From contig CM114271.1 of assembly GCA_050084515.1 (NCBI GenBank), positions 23,064,001 to 23,128,000 of the forward strand: a stretch of 64,000 nucleotides of DNA. The letters run 5' to 3'. The position numbers and the translations under genes are program-made. The notes beneath the pieces were generated by a model, which saw nothing but the letters and a program-made list of their open reading frames with translations, did no database searches and was not told the origin of the DNA. The DNA is from Blasia pusilla. Its lineage: Eukaryota; Marchantiophyta; Marchantiopsida; Blasiales. This document shows, piece after piece, positions 10,476-21,989 of this stretch (the stretch's first letter is position 1; each line of letters begins with the position of its first letter).

Positions 10476-12599
10476 ACAAAAAAAACGGAGATTGACACTC
10501 ATTATACTCACTCAACGGAGATGAACACTCATTATACACATCATTAAAATATAATTGAAATTATAGTACAGGAATTGAGCCTTACCCGAATCTGACTCAT
10601 CGCGGATAAGAGTGGGTACTTGTTTTTGATGATCCACGATTGCGCCGTCCTCCACTTTAGCGACCTCTTGACGCACTAGAGGTTGAAGAGCTCGTCCTCA
10701 CTCCCTCTAGTCAACACCAAGAAGCAACCCTTGTCACTCAGATAGGCGTCAGCAAAGGAGAACAATAGCACAATCTGGTCATAAGAGAGCGTCACATTCC
10801 ACTTAGGTATCTCATCCGACGGATTCTCGCCCCAAAGTCGCAACCCCGAGGGCAGATCGGCGATCAAGAGATCCACCGCAACCTCTTCGACCACTCCATT
10901 CACAGTCCAGGCAGCGTGCCGGTTTTGTTGGAGCTTCCGTCCCAGCGTTGTCAATTTTTCGATGGCTGGTGTCGACGCTTGAGAACTGAAGCTCTTCAGC
11001 TCATCCAGTAAAGGAGTGAATTGAAGGAGGACGCTTGTCCGGGTCGTTGTTTTTCTGTGTCTTCCCAAGGATGATGGACTGTATTCTCCTTGGGACAACC
11101 CGGGCACCTCTCGCTTCCGCTTCTCCCTAGTGTGCGGACGGCTTGTCGGGGTCTCTATGACCTCAGACTCTGGTGGGGTTTTTTTGCCGAGGACCTGGTC
11201 CGACCCTCTCTCCCCGCTCGCCCGGACGATTCCGCCTCTGGCCTTGAATCTTCAGCCTCTCTTTGGGAAGACTCGGCCTCTGAATTTTTCCCTCCCCTCG
11301 CCTTGCCTTTGAGACCCGCTGTGGATTTGTGTTTGGCTATGCGGACCTTGGAAGCCAACTCAGCTGTCTCGTGGGCCTGCTCTTCTGCATCTCCTCCGAA
11401 GAAGTCTTCAGGCTGGACGAAATTGGGGATGTCGTCTTGTCCTGAGGCCACTGCATCATGAAGCACTCGTAAATCCTTATCGGTAATGTCTTCAGGAACG
11501 TTGAAGTCGAGCCAAATGGGGCAATTCTCCACCTCCCAATCGGACATGTGCTGCCCCATCTCCATGTCGTATATGGAGAATGTCTCGCATCCGCATGAAG
11601 CCCACAATTTCAAGGCTTACCGGTAATTTTCCCACGCACTGCATTCTTACACTAGACGAGGTACCAAGACCATCCATTGGGCAGCTTTTAGTCGAACAGA
11701 ATCGGCCGTCGCTCTCGTAGATCTCGCTTCTTCTTCGCTTGATCCCGTTTCTTCCCTCTACTTCTTCGTCAAGCTCTTTCGAGGGAGGGCGCAAACCTTG
11801 AACATGGTCTTGAATCCTGGGTTTTTGGTTGGCTTGTCCCGGATGTCGTCGAGCCAAACCTTGAAATCTCCAGAACTTTCAAGGTTTGCTTCATCCGGGA
11901 TGGGCTCTAATCTTCTGAGCTCCGCTTGCAGACCATCCAGCACGGACTTCCCGATAACCCGCAACGCGTCCCAGAACGACCATTCGCGTAGCCAGTGCGA
12001 GATCACTAGATCGGACACACCCGGAGGATGGTGTGCCCCCCTCTTCTAGGCCTCTGAGCCCTCGAGACTGATTTTCATCAGTCGGATCCTCCTAAACTCG
12101 CTTATGCCGGACAACGCAAACCGATGCACGCGATCCAGGGACACTTTCTCTCCAATCCGACCATGCGGATCTTCATCCCTTTTCCGCTGGCGCTTGATAA
12201 TCGCCTTCAGCTCCTTGTAGAACTCCGGACCAAGTTCGGGGTTGAGAATGTTGATGTATCGTTGCATCTTGCTCGCCGTGTATTTCGTTCTTTCGCAGAA
12301 TCGCAGCGGCTTTGATGAATTTCGCGCTTCAGACGCAGATACCTTTCTCCCTCCGCTCGGCTCGGTCAGCGCTTTTCTTGGCCTGTATCTTTGACCAGCA
12401 AAGGATGGTTACAATCGCATCTTGGGAAATAAACTTATTTGCCCAAGTTTTCTTTTAATCTGAGCACCCTTTGCAAGCATCGATTGACAAGGGCACGCCC
12501 AAGAACCCTTGTACTCCCGGGTGCGTCGTAAGCACCTTCCTCACCCAATCGCAGTCCTGGATCCAATGGTGGGTGACATTTCCCTCCGATACAATCCTG

Positions 12600-13240
12600 C
12601 ACATCCAAACTCAACCCGTCAGGAAATTACATGGGTTCCTGCAACCCGCCGGACTCGACGGGTCGTCATACTCAAGGTCGATTCTAGCAACGAAGCTAAA
12701 TGATGCAACCCGCCGAGTCCGACGGATTGCATTCAGATTTGCTTATGCCTGGTTTCAACCCGTCGGACTCCGACGGGTTGTGCAACTGAACATACTAATG
12801 TGAACATAGCAACCCGTCGGAGTCCGACAGGTTGCGTAATTGAGTGTAAACTTGCAATTTGACGCGAAATTTGGGGAACCAACTTCCGAATGCAACCCGT
12901 CGGACTCTGACGGGTTGCTTTGGGGAAAAAACCTTCTAAACCTGCAGTCATTCGAACAACTCGTCGGAGTCCGACGAGTTGCATTCTTCAAAAAACACCC
13001 TGACAAGGCGGCGAGTCGAGCAACCCGTCGGACTCCGACGGTTTGCTTTGGGCCAAAAACTAATTAAATCTTTCCTCAATCAAACAATTCGTCGGAGTCC
13101 GACGAGTTGCATTCTTAAAAAAACATCCGAAATAGCATGCAGTCGAGCAACCCGTCGAAGTCCGACGAGTTGCTTTTGGCAAAAACAAACCTAACCCATT
13201 CATCAATCGAGCAACTCGTCGGAGTCCGACGAGTTGCGTA
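12600..13240. repeat. Palindromic repeat cluster 3 (intron)
   Basis: There are eleven copies at roughly 60-bp spacing (about 12,614, 12,641, 12,706, 12,755, 12,809, 12,893, 12,956, 13,019, 13,085, 13,147 and 13,210). Arms vary between CAACCCGTCGG and CAACTCGTCGG, with compensating changes in the partner arm. The centre is usually AGTC or ACTC. It sits in the intron before the ParB-like exon. Confidence 0.92.
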
Positions 13241-14469
13241 AGTGTTAAAGATACTCACGTGTTCATGGCATGCATTGCCATCTCCACCGTCGCCATGTGA
13301 TGAGGGAATGGGTGAAGGACCACTGCCTTCACGCAGAAATGTGCCTCCAATGAGTTGGGCCGCTCCTCCGCAAACTTGGTCCACGCCATGAACGTGTGAT
13401 TTCCATCCCAGATGAAGAAATGCAGATTCCTCATGCAGCTGAATTCCGTGCCCTCAACTTGCCTTCTGAAATCCTGGTCTCGCAACCTCCAGAATGTGTC
13501 GAGCTTTTCCAAGTCCTCCTCCGTAACTAGAGCTTGGGTTCCATGCTCGTCGTAAGGCTGAACATAGAAGGGAGGAAAGCTCTCGACGTAGGATGCTATC
13601 GCCGCCGATTGTTTAAGCTTCGCGATGTCCTCGTCGGACTGAATTTCGCGGATGTATTCCATTGTCCGCAATCGGCAGAGTGGAATCCTTGGGGCGTTGT
13701 GGCCCTCCATGAGTGCCATCTGATTTACCACTTGTCAGAACCGGGACAAGATGAATAAGCTACACTGAATTCCCAATGAATTGCAATTCACATAATTCAA
13801 AACACCCAGATCCTCTCTTACCCGCTTGAAAATGGGGTCGGTTTCTTGACCAGCTAACTTGTCTAAGACAGAAGCTGGCAAATCGACTGGGAACTCGTCG
13901 ATCCGATAGAGGTCGATGTCCTCCGCCGGGCTTGGAGTCGAGAATGACCGCTCTCCGGCTTCTTCGGCCATGTCCACCATCTCCACGCTGGCGGTCCTCA
14001 TGACCTCGCCGTCATCGATTTCAACTTGGCGTTTCCACTATGTTGATTGTGTCCCGGACTTCGTGGGGACATTTCCCGCATCTCAACACTTGCGGTTGGA
14101 CGGGCAGGGATATCGTCAATGGCTATCGCTTTTTCCCTCCTCGCTTCATCCAATTCTGCCCTCCTCACCAACGCGTCCAGACGCTTCTTTTCTCTCTTTT
14201 CGTCGACGATCCTTTTCTTCAAGGCCTGCGACGTCTCAACCTCTGCATTTTGTTTATCTAGCGCCTCTTGAACACGTCTCGCAAGAAGCACTTGGTTGTG
14301 CATCTCCGCTTCCCTTTCCCGCTCCTCGATTTCATGCTGCCTAATTTCATTCGCCGAACGAGGCCCAGGAGATGCTGACGCAGGAGTCCTAATGGACTTC
14401 GGAGTGAAGCTCCCAGACTTGTTGGCTTGTGATTTTTTCCTCGTCATTTTTTCCGGAAATGCCTCCACC

Positions 14470-15629
14470 TATGTCCACGACGAATCCCTTGATCAGTCGC
14501 CTTGCTGATGTCGAGATGGGGAGCTCGAATCGCCTTGATGGGTAGCTCGAATCGTCCCGCGATCGCTCACTCGAACCGTCTCGCTGTCGTTCGGTCGAAC
14601 CGTCTTGCTCTCGTTCCCTCCTATGGACTCGCGATGTGTCGCCGTGTGAAACGCCCCTTCGTATTTGATCAGCTGCTGCGCGGGAGAGTGAGAAATGAAG
14701 ATCGTGAAATGAGAAACCGAAAATGAGCAATTTTTGCCCTATTTATACTTTTGTAGCCGTTGGGCTGACCGTTGGGTCCCATTGTCCTTTCGACGGCGAC
14801 GTGCCGGAGGTTACGGAAGTCCGAACGTGAAAAATGGCAACCCGTCGGAGTCTGACAGATTGCGCGCCTCCGCCATCTTAGGTACGTCGCCACGTGCGCG
14901 AGCAACCCATCGGAGACCGATGGGTTGAGCGCCTCCGTCGTCTTCGGAAAAGAACGCGAGGTACCCGCTCAACCCGTCGGAGACCAATATGTTGCGTGCC
15001 TCCGCCGTATTTGGGACGGGAACGGGACGTATCTTGGGCAATCCGTCGAAGACGGTTGGTTTGCACGCTTCCCTCATCAAGGGTTAAGAACGTGGGCTTC
15101 CCGTGCAAGTGATCAGAGTCCGGCTGGCTGCACCACAAGGCGAGGCCCTTGCCCAACCCGTTGGAGGGCGACGGGTTGCACGCCTCGCCGTCTTTGGGCA
15201 AAAAGGTGAGGCACCCGCGGAACTCGTCGAGAACAAACGGTTTGCACGCCTCCGGAATCTTCGGGCAAGAAGGAGCGGTATCCGAGCAACTCGTCGGAGA
15301 GCGACGGGTTGCTCGCTTCGACAATGTTTAGCGAGCGTGCAACCCGTCCGGCCGACGGGTTGCGTGCTTCGTTAGCTTCGGGTATTTTTGAGTTACCAGG
15401 ACTCGACGGGTTCCAAGTGTGATCGCAACCCTCCGCTTCCCAAATCCGGTAACATATTGCAACAGAATTGAATGTGTTCTGAATTGATCCATTGTGTCAC
15501 ACAATGTCACCCACCGAATTTATCTTGTCTCAGTAAAAATCATCAAGAGTATCATTTCCTATTCACTATAAATTAAAAATTCTCATTCTCATTCTCATTC
15601 TCGTCTCCTCCCGTTGAAATCTTCTTGGA
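14470..15629. promoter_or_regulatory. Divergent spacer between the two MULE genes, with palindrome cluster 4
   Basis: This lies between the start of the methyltransferase-like gene and the ATG of the transposase gene. It must hold both promoters if both were transcribed. From 14,837 to about 15,410 there are nine or so palindromes (for example 15,339-15,363, arms GCAACCCGTC). A short ATTCTC tandem run occurs at about 15,578-15,600, just upstream of the transposase start. I see no unambiguous TATA box. Confidence 0.55.
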
Positions 15630-18600
15630 ATGGATAATTATTTTAAGCTCACTTGTGGTACTATCATCGCGGCCCTTCCTCAATCGAAATCATTTGACCC
15701 CAAGCTCGTGAGTCTTTCATAGCAAGTGGATGAAAATTTTCGTCTTCGATTTCTTCTCCAATTGGAACCATCTTTGTATCCAAAGATATTAGGTGGACGG
15801 CACGGAAGACATAATAGGTAAGACGGTCCAGCCAAAGGTGACCTCGGACCGTAAAGTATGGAATCTCCTACCTCTAGCAAATGGTCAATACAAAGTTTAC
15901 GGCCACTCGAATTCGCGTCTGTTTCCCAAGTAGACGGTCTAGAATTTCCTAGTGCTCCGAGCTCTACGTTTGCAACTCCAAGCTCTGCAGATCCGGCCGA
16001 CTCAACCGTGACGCTCAGTAACAATGTTGTTCTTCTGAAGAGATTCGGATGTAATCAACCTCCGTGGATCAGCCGGACACCAATCGGGCCCTCTGTCCGC
16101 CTACTCGTTCCTCTTGCGAGTATCAGGCAATAGTTTGCTTTCGTCTCTGGCCTTGAAAATGTTCAAGCACATTCTTGTCAACGAGCTGCCGCCCACGTAC
16201 GATGGTAATTGCATTTTTGAGTTGCCTCCACTTGTTGCTCCTGCTCAAAAGAAGGATGGAGGACGCCTGAAGGGTATGGACAGAAAGTCTGATTGTCATC
16301 GATGGTGCAGGCTTCAATGGACCAATGCTTCAATTCCGGATGGTCCTTGGATTGTCTCCCGCCGCCAATGCGTGGGAGCCTTGAAGTGTAGAAGTCCAAC
16401 ATGCCCGTATTTAGAGCGCAACAGGCGAGTCAATACGTCGCAATTCCCTCCCAAGAATGCAGAAACTCCATACGAGGTCGGTGCCACCATACCGCCGGGA
16501 GGCCATCGATGTCCTCATTCTCAAGCATCGCCCTTCTGCGTTGGAGCGTGTCCTGCATACATATTTTTCATTGTCCACGACTTGGGCTCCACGTCAGAGT
16601 ATACAAGGCTGGTAGTCCATGTTGGCTCCCACACTCATCCTGTGACCGATGCAATTCAAAGACACATCAAGGAGGATGTGGCGAAGAAAGTAGCCAAGGT
16701 CTACAGAAACTCTCCGGGTTCAAAGCCCAGAGTGATCAAGCTCACAACGGCATCACAAATTTGTGAACAATTGCTTGGAATCCCTGGACAGGGCAAGATC
16801 ACGGCGGTTGAGGAGAAACAACTCTGGGAAAATCTCGCATTTCTCGCTGATCCTGAATGCTTCCGGAATTTGCCGTCGATACGAGTTATGGATGGAAAGA
16901 CGGCCGAAATGGATGCCATCGCCAAAATCAAGGCAAACTCCAGATTTCCATTCATTCAGAGATGGTAGTTCATGGGCCAAGGAGGCGAGGGATCCAGGGC
17001 CTATGTCTTCAAAATGTCAACCACAGGTCCGTCGAGTGGCCTCAATCTTATAGATCGAATGAGGGAAGAGGAAGATCTTTACGGGAGCTGGGTAAGCTTT
17101 GATATTTGCTACAGAGTGCTGAACGGATGGTTGACGATGGGTGCTCACGTTTATGACCATGTGGAGAAGGGACTCAAAACTATAGTTGTTTGTGAAGTAA
17201 AGGCAGAAGACGTTGGCAGTTTGAAGATGTGCTGGTTACTCTTATTGGAGGTGGTGAAGGAAAACAAAAGGCCACGTCCGGAAATTTATGGGTTCATGGC
17301 GGACAATGCACAACCTGGGTGGATTGCTATTCGGGAAGTGTTATGGGGTGGAAGGTTCAACCGGAGAGGGAAAGGTCGGATGCTTTCCATTGGCAACAGT
17401 CTATGACCCAGTACACCAAATCTTGCATCAAGGAGAATAAGAGGACAGAGCATGTGACTCTACTCCAACGCTGCAAGGACAGCAAAACCTTGAAGCAGGC
17501 CATGGAATGCCAGGAAGAACTTCATGGGTGGTGGAGGAAGCATGCGATTGAGGGGAAGTACAAAGAGTTGCGCTCTTGGTTGAGTTGGTGGACTGAACGT
17601 ATGAGACAATGGGGAAACTTCATGCGGCAGGTGAGATCACTATTTTGTCTTGTCAAGCTCACGCTGAGAATTGTTTGTAAAGTTGTAGCTCAGGGTGAGA
17701 AGCGTGGGAACTATATGGATTTCAAACCCAAGAAACCAAGCAAGCTGTCGGATGCGACGGGTTGCCCGAGTGTGCAACCCGACGGAAACCGACGGGTTGC
17801 CCGAGTGTGCAACCCGACGGAAACCGACGGGTTGCCCGAGTGTGCAACCCGACGGAAACCGACGGGTTGCATCCAGATGCCTCGGCCTTGCATTGGATGC
17901 CTCGGCCTTGCAACCCGTCCGGTTCCGACGGGTTGCAGTAGGTGGGTTTAAGGTTACAACACGTCGGGACCCGACGGGTCGTAGAGTCGTTCATGGGATA
18001 TCTCGGGCCTACAACCCATCTGGTTCCGATAGGTCGCTTATTTCTTTGACTCTTGAGTTATTTTTCGTTCCCTTCTAACATTGTCGTCGTTGCAGGGATT
18101 GAACGTTCATGAAAATGCCCTCTGCCCCAACACAAGTGGAGCAGAAAGTGTTCATTCCTCTTGGAGGTCGTAACAAGCATGCCAATGAATTTCACTTGTG
18201 GAGGCATGCCAACAAGACCAAGCAAGAGCAATGCTACAGTCTACAGCATCCCATATCTTCCTCACAAAAGGCATAACAAAAGAAAAGGGGCCGTCGATCT
18301 ACGAGCTCTATGTCAAGGCGGCTGTGAGATCTGGTGATGAAAAATTGTATGTGGAAGCCTTCAACCGGTGCGTAGTTGGAACTCCACTCGAGCAAGACGT
18401 ACACATTGGTGGGGATATTCGTGGGCGGGTTTCAAGACGTCCCATACAGATGGTGGTAGAGCAGTCCGAGCGAGACTCGTGGAGACCAGATAAGTATCTT
18501 GACTTCAGGCAGGTGAAGAGGCAACATCGAGGAACGAATCCGGTGATTGATTTGGATGAGGAAATTACACCGCCCAGGTATTCGGGGACCCCGGACCCGT

Positions 18601-19577
18601 CCCAAATCCATGATGGAGTTACTTCTCCAAAATCAGTGAATGTTTTATTTCAAAAGCCCTCCGTTCTTTGGAAGTTCGCAACATCCCGTCACCGGGTGGT
18701 TCAACAATATGGAATTCGGTAATGGAGGTGGATTGCAACCTAAAACGGTGGCATATATCTGGAGCAACCCAGACGTGGACCCCCTGCGGCAGGCAGATCG
18801 ATGGCATTAAGAGAGCATGCTGCACTTTCCTAAATAAGAATCGCACAAGGATGGGCGACCACTACCTGGGTTTTGGGGACTCAAAACCTTTGATCGTTTC
18901 ACAAGGACCGGGGATCAATTGAATTCCTTCTTCTGCCCAAATGAATCTTGCACTTTCCGGAAGTCTTATCCGGCTGCCATTGGAGCTCCCGGGAATACCC
19001 CCACGATTTGGCCCATCGCCGCAGTACGAATCGCACTCAAGACGAAATGGACAATCTTACTAGTGCCGGTTTGACTCGAGGCGGGGAAGTTCAGAGCATG
19101 TTAGCATTACTGAGACCTTCAGATTTAGTATTCAACCCAAGATTGATGTCAACATGTACCGGAGAAGGTGGATGATCTCAATCCATTATTTGTGTTTGAG
19201 TCTAGAAATGGGGTGAAGAGAAACAGAATGTGCAGCCCAACGGTGGAGAGAGCAAAGCGAATTGCATAAGCTCGGGAGGCAAAAATGGAGATCGTCGCCA
19301 CGAAAGATGTCTTGAGTGGCAATGGAATAGGAAGGATGTATTGGGTCAGAACAACATCAGAATTCAAGTGTCACAAGATGTGGTGCACATCTGTTGCTTT
19401 CCCACATGTTCATGTGATGACTTTGTCCAACGAGAGACAAGTGGCAAAAGGTATTTCCCTTGTAAGCACATGTACTATGTGTTGCTGGTAGTTTTAAGAG
19501 AGTCAGAGGTAGGAGTAGGAATCCACCAACAAATTCTGTCCCTCAAAGAAGTGCGAAGTATTTTAAAAAAACCACTT
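15630..19577 (+). pseudogene. MULE transposase with SWIM zinc finger (interrupted)
   Basis: A plausible start is the ATG at 15,630 (MDNYFKLTCGTIIAALPQ), followed by a GTGAGT donor. The long segment 16,114-16,965 has a Cys/His cluster (CVGALKCRSPTCPYLERN ... CPHSQASPFC) ending VVHVGSHTHPV, like FLYWCH/GCM-type fingers of MULE proteins. After a TAG (16,966) the RNase H-fold core follows: SFDICYRVLNGWLTMG (first Asp), IYGFMADNAQPGWIAI (second Asp), a frameshift near 17,345, then FHWQQSMTQYTKSC and ELRSWLSWWTERMRQWG. An intron at 17,631-18,095 (GTGAGA...TGCAG) is full of palindromes. The next exon reads NVHENALCPNTSGAESVHSS and runs on to about 18.7 kb. Near 19,400, CSCDDFVQRETSG...FPCKHMYYVLL is a SWIM finger (CxC...CxH). 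It would cut and paste the element. The stop and frameshift make this copy defective. Confidence 0.8.
17745..18035. repeat. Palindromic repeat cluster 5 (transposase intron)
   Basis: There are seven palindromes. Three near-identical head-to-tail copies lie at about 17,752-17,870 (a 39-bp unit containing CCCGAGTGTGCAACCCGACGG), and degenerate ones lie at about 17,911, 17,958 and 18,010. The tandem trio shows the repeat can spread by local duplication. Confidence 0.88.
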
Positions 19578-19983
19578 TGAGGATGCAAAACGAGGTTTTA
19601 GATTGTACTTTTATTTTTCCTGAATCTTCACTATGAGCTTGAACTCTATTTAGCCCGGGGCAAATGATAAATTTTTTCCAGACCTTGGATGGGAAAAGTG
19701 ATTGGTTCCACACTTGTGATTCCACTGATTTTTCAGTTTTCTAAATTTTGTGCAATTTGCAACTCGTCGGACTCAGAGGGGTTGCCAAAATATGGAAGAG
19801 GAAAAAAAAACTGTGGGACTGCTTCATAACTGAACAAAAAAGTGCAAAAAAATTCAAACAAAAATTTTCCTCTCTTCAACCCAACGGAAACTCTCTTAAA
19901 AAAAAAGCATCTATTTCGGTTCAAGGTAGTTTCCTCTCTCCTCTCTCCTCTCTTCCTCTCTTCCTCTCCTCTTACCGCACCTT
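19578..19983 (-). repeat. MULE right end: 3' flank and terminal inverted repeat
   Basis: From 19,578 to 19,890 the sequence is AT-rich non-coding 3' flank with one last palindrome at about 19,757. From about 19,895 a TTCCTCTCTCC-type pyrimidine run is the inverted counterpart of 428-520 and includes the mirrored poly-A tract. Confidence 0.75.
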
Positions 19984-19992
19984 ACTCCACAC
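19984..19992. repeat. Target-site duplication (right) of the MULE
   Basis: ACTCCACAC, identical to 419-427. Confidence 0.9.
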
Positions 19993-21430
19993 TCACATAG
20001 CGTAGCGGCCAGCTGGAACACCTTGGCGAGTGTACCTCCCAATATCATAACATCGGAAGCAAAAAATAGAGGAGCACGGTACACCATTGTGGCCGCTCCC
20101 AACATCGTACTCGACACATGCTCCTCCTAAGCATCAGCAATAGGAGTCATCCCATTCGTTTCTCCCATCATCCTTTGTGCCTCCACACCAATAACATCAC
20201 CAACTCTTCGGGAACTCTAATCAGGACCTATCGATGAGGTCCTCATCGCCTCGTACATCGTGAAAGACTGAGAAAGCCTAGTCTATTTCTTGGCTTCCTC
20301 CGGTTGTTGATCCAACTCTGCGGCTGCTCCACATGTCACAATTGCGGGGGCCTCCATCTGGGCAACCCCGCACATCCAACCAGGATCCTCCATATCTCTG
20401 GCGGCTCCATAAGACATCGATGCCACGGATCCGGCATCGGGTAACCTCAATGCCATAGTGGCAATCTGATGTTGTAGGTGCTGTATCTGAGCAACCATCT
20501 CTGCTTCATGTCTGGGGTCTCCCTCGATGCGTCTAGGTGGTGGGACTCTACCTCCTCCATGGGCAACTCCACCACCCCCTCGGGCAAATCCAACTCCTCG
20601 TTCTCCAACGGACCACCTGGTGCACAACCTCTAGGCCCTCGGTCTGGACCTAACTCAAGGTGCAAGCTGAAAAACCTGGCGCGTGTATGACCGTACCTCT
20701 AACAATAGTTACACTGATAACCTCCTCGTGTAGCACCATCTCCTCCTCAATGTTGAGGCACGCGACCACGATCCTAACGAGTGCAATCATGCTGATGATG
20801 GGCTTCACCACATGACCAACAAGTAATCGTAGGCGGATGCTGCTGAGCCGCATATAAAGGTGCAGGTCTTTGTGGCAAGACCTCCTGGTATCCTCCCTCA
20901 GCTTGTGGTGCCACAATCAAACTATCTTGAAGTCCATGTTGCTGCACTAGTGGTGTAGGCAATTATCACCGCTCTCACCCAGAACCCATAGTGGCTACGC
21001 TCTCCTCCGCCATGTTGCGCTCAATATTCTAGGCAGTCCTAAAAACATCTCTCAAAGTAGGGAGGTGTTCATAAGAAGCACCCTCCCGCACCCTTCTCCA
21101 CAAGGTTCGCTCCAGCATCGCATACCATGATTGGATAGCCTAAGCCTCTCTTACCTCCTGAGTGACGTTGATCAATCAGCGCAAGTGAGTGTAAGCCTCA
21201 TGCAAACTCTCACCCGGGCGCCTGTGGAAGTCGTGGATGCTCCGCAACTTCTCCGTCCGTACCCCCTGGTAGCTCGCCCTCAACTCAGCGAAGAACTCAA
21301 CCACGAGGTTGAACTTGGGACAAACCTGACTAGATAGTGCAACTGCTACACTATAAGTGACCCCTCCTAAAAAAATCACTAGTGGAAGAAGAAGTAGCCT
21401 CTCGTCACTCCTCCTCCTCATCTGAATTAT
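19993..21430 (-). pseudogene. Ty3/gypsy copy B gag region (right of the MULE)
   Basis: Reading down the minus strand, 21,421-21,176 is the gag core (FNLVVEFFAELRASYQGV; DFHRRPGESLHEAYTHLR), followed by IQSWYAMLE. Near 20,840, CWSCGEAHHQHDC is a zinc knuckle; a second (YCxRYGHTRARFF) has lost its last Cys. A coiled stretch follows (MVAQIQHLQHQIATMALRL), then GWMCGVAQMEAPAIVTCG. Each block has a counterpart in copies A and C. Several stops and frame changes are present. The segment joins 1-418 across the MULE. Confidence 0.87.
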
Positions 21431-21439
21431 TTTACACCT

Positions 21440-21805
21440 TATTTTACAAAGAGAGAATGAGCTCTCAAACTCTCTCTACTTGAGGTATACTCTCTTCCCT
21501 CTCCCAAGCTCTCTCCTCGGTAACCTATGCTCGTAGGTTATCTCCTTGGCTCTTGATCTGCTGTAGCACGTCAAGGGCCTATTCCCAAAGTCGAAATTCA
21601 ACTCTACCAAATATAGAAACTTACCCAAAATAGTAAGTTTCTCTATATGGCTCCAAATGAGCCGAAACGGAGGGGAAACCTGCTCTCTCAGGTCTCCCGG
21701 GACCTGAGGAGGTCATCCTCAACCTCCTAAGCATGTCCTTCTCTATTCATGAAGGCGCTCTACCAGATCTCTCAGATCTATCCTAAAAAGTCGTGACACC
21801 TTTCT
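21440..21805 (-). repeat. A-type LTR fragment of copy B
   Basis: On the minus strand it starts TGTCACGACTTTTTAGGATA and runs through the same sequence as 34,090-34,440 and 22,000-22,350. It lies head-to-head with the copy A LTR across a spacer of about 180 bp. Confidence 0.75.
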
Positions 21806-21989
21806 GAATCTGTGGGAATCCATGTAAATTCAAAAAATCGGTCCGTTGTGTCCTTTTCGTTTGTAAGATGTACTAAAAGGAATCGGTTGGAAAGCCACTA
21901 TCAACGAGCAGTTCCAACTAGAAGGCGGTTTTTTGAGGTCGCTTGTGATCCAAGGAAGCTGCCCATGGGACCCAGCCCTTAGGGGTTCT

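Larger units (their letters stand above)
9470..14468 (-). pseudogene. MULE cargo gene: coiled coil + ParB-like domain + beta-class DNA methyltransferase (broken)
   Basis: The gene is transcribed away from the transposase. The first exon (14,468 to about 13,824) starts MEAFPEKMTRKKSQ, is highly charged and coiled-coil-like, and has a frameshift near 14,000; a GTAAGA donor lies at its end. The second (about 13,730-13,254) carries a ParB/Srx-like segment with FFIWDGNHTFMAW and ends at GTGAGT. A palindrome-filled intron (about 12.4-13.25 kb) follows. Exons at about 12.3-11.7, 11.61-11.16 and 11.1-10.6 kb give an acidic linker, then motif IV as DLLIADLPSGLRLWG, where DPP(Y/F/W) is usual. After another palindrome intron, 10,060-9,570 gives EKSPALMQTLIELC, then SRPGDLVFDLV-stop-LSGA, GRNILCLEG: motif I and its neighbours. 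Motif IV before motif I is the beta-class order of N6-adenine/N4-cytosine methylases. Frameshifts, a TGA inside motif I and the altered catalytic motif suggest loss of activity. Confidence 0.68.
428..19983. mobile_element. Very large Mutator-like element (MULE) carrying two gene cassettes
   Basis: The element has a 9-bp target duplication, imperfect GA-rich terminal inverted repeats and an internal DDE/SWIM transposase gene. It is 19,556 bp as it stands, or about 12.2 kb without the nested chromovirus. Two genes diverge from a spacer at about 14.5-15.6 kb: the transposase (+) and a ParB-like/methyltransferase pseudogene (-). Clusters of a palindromic repeat fill the introns and spacers. Classical MuDR is about 5 kb, so this is an unusually large, cargo-bearing relative. 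Both genes carry frameshifts or stops, so this copy is unlikely to be autonomous. Confidence 0.87.

Noticed and set aside
12733-13194. Open frames with repeated peptides such as NPSESDGL, QPVGLRRV, ATRRSPTG
   Set aside because: They are translations of the palindromic DNA repeat in all frames, not protein repeats under selection.
12600-13240. CRISPR-like array (regularly spaced palindromes)
   Set aside because: Eukaryotic, intron-containing context; repeats vary, spacers are uneven and partly similar to each other, and there are no cas genes.
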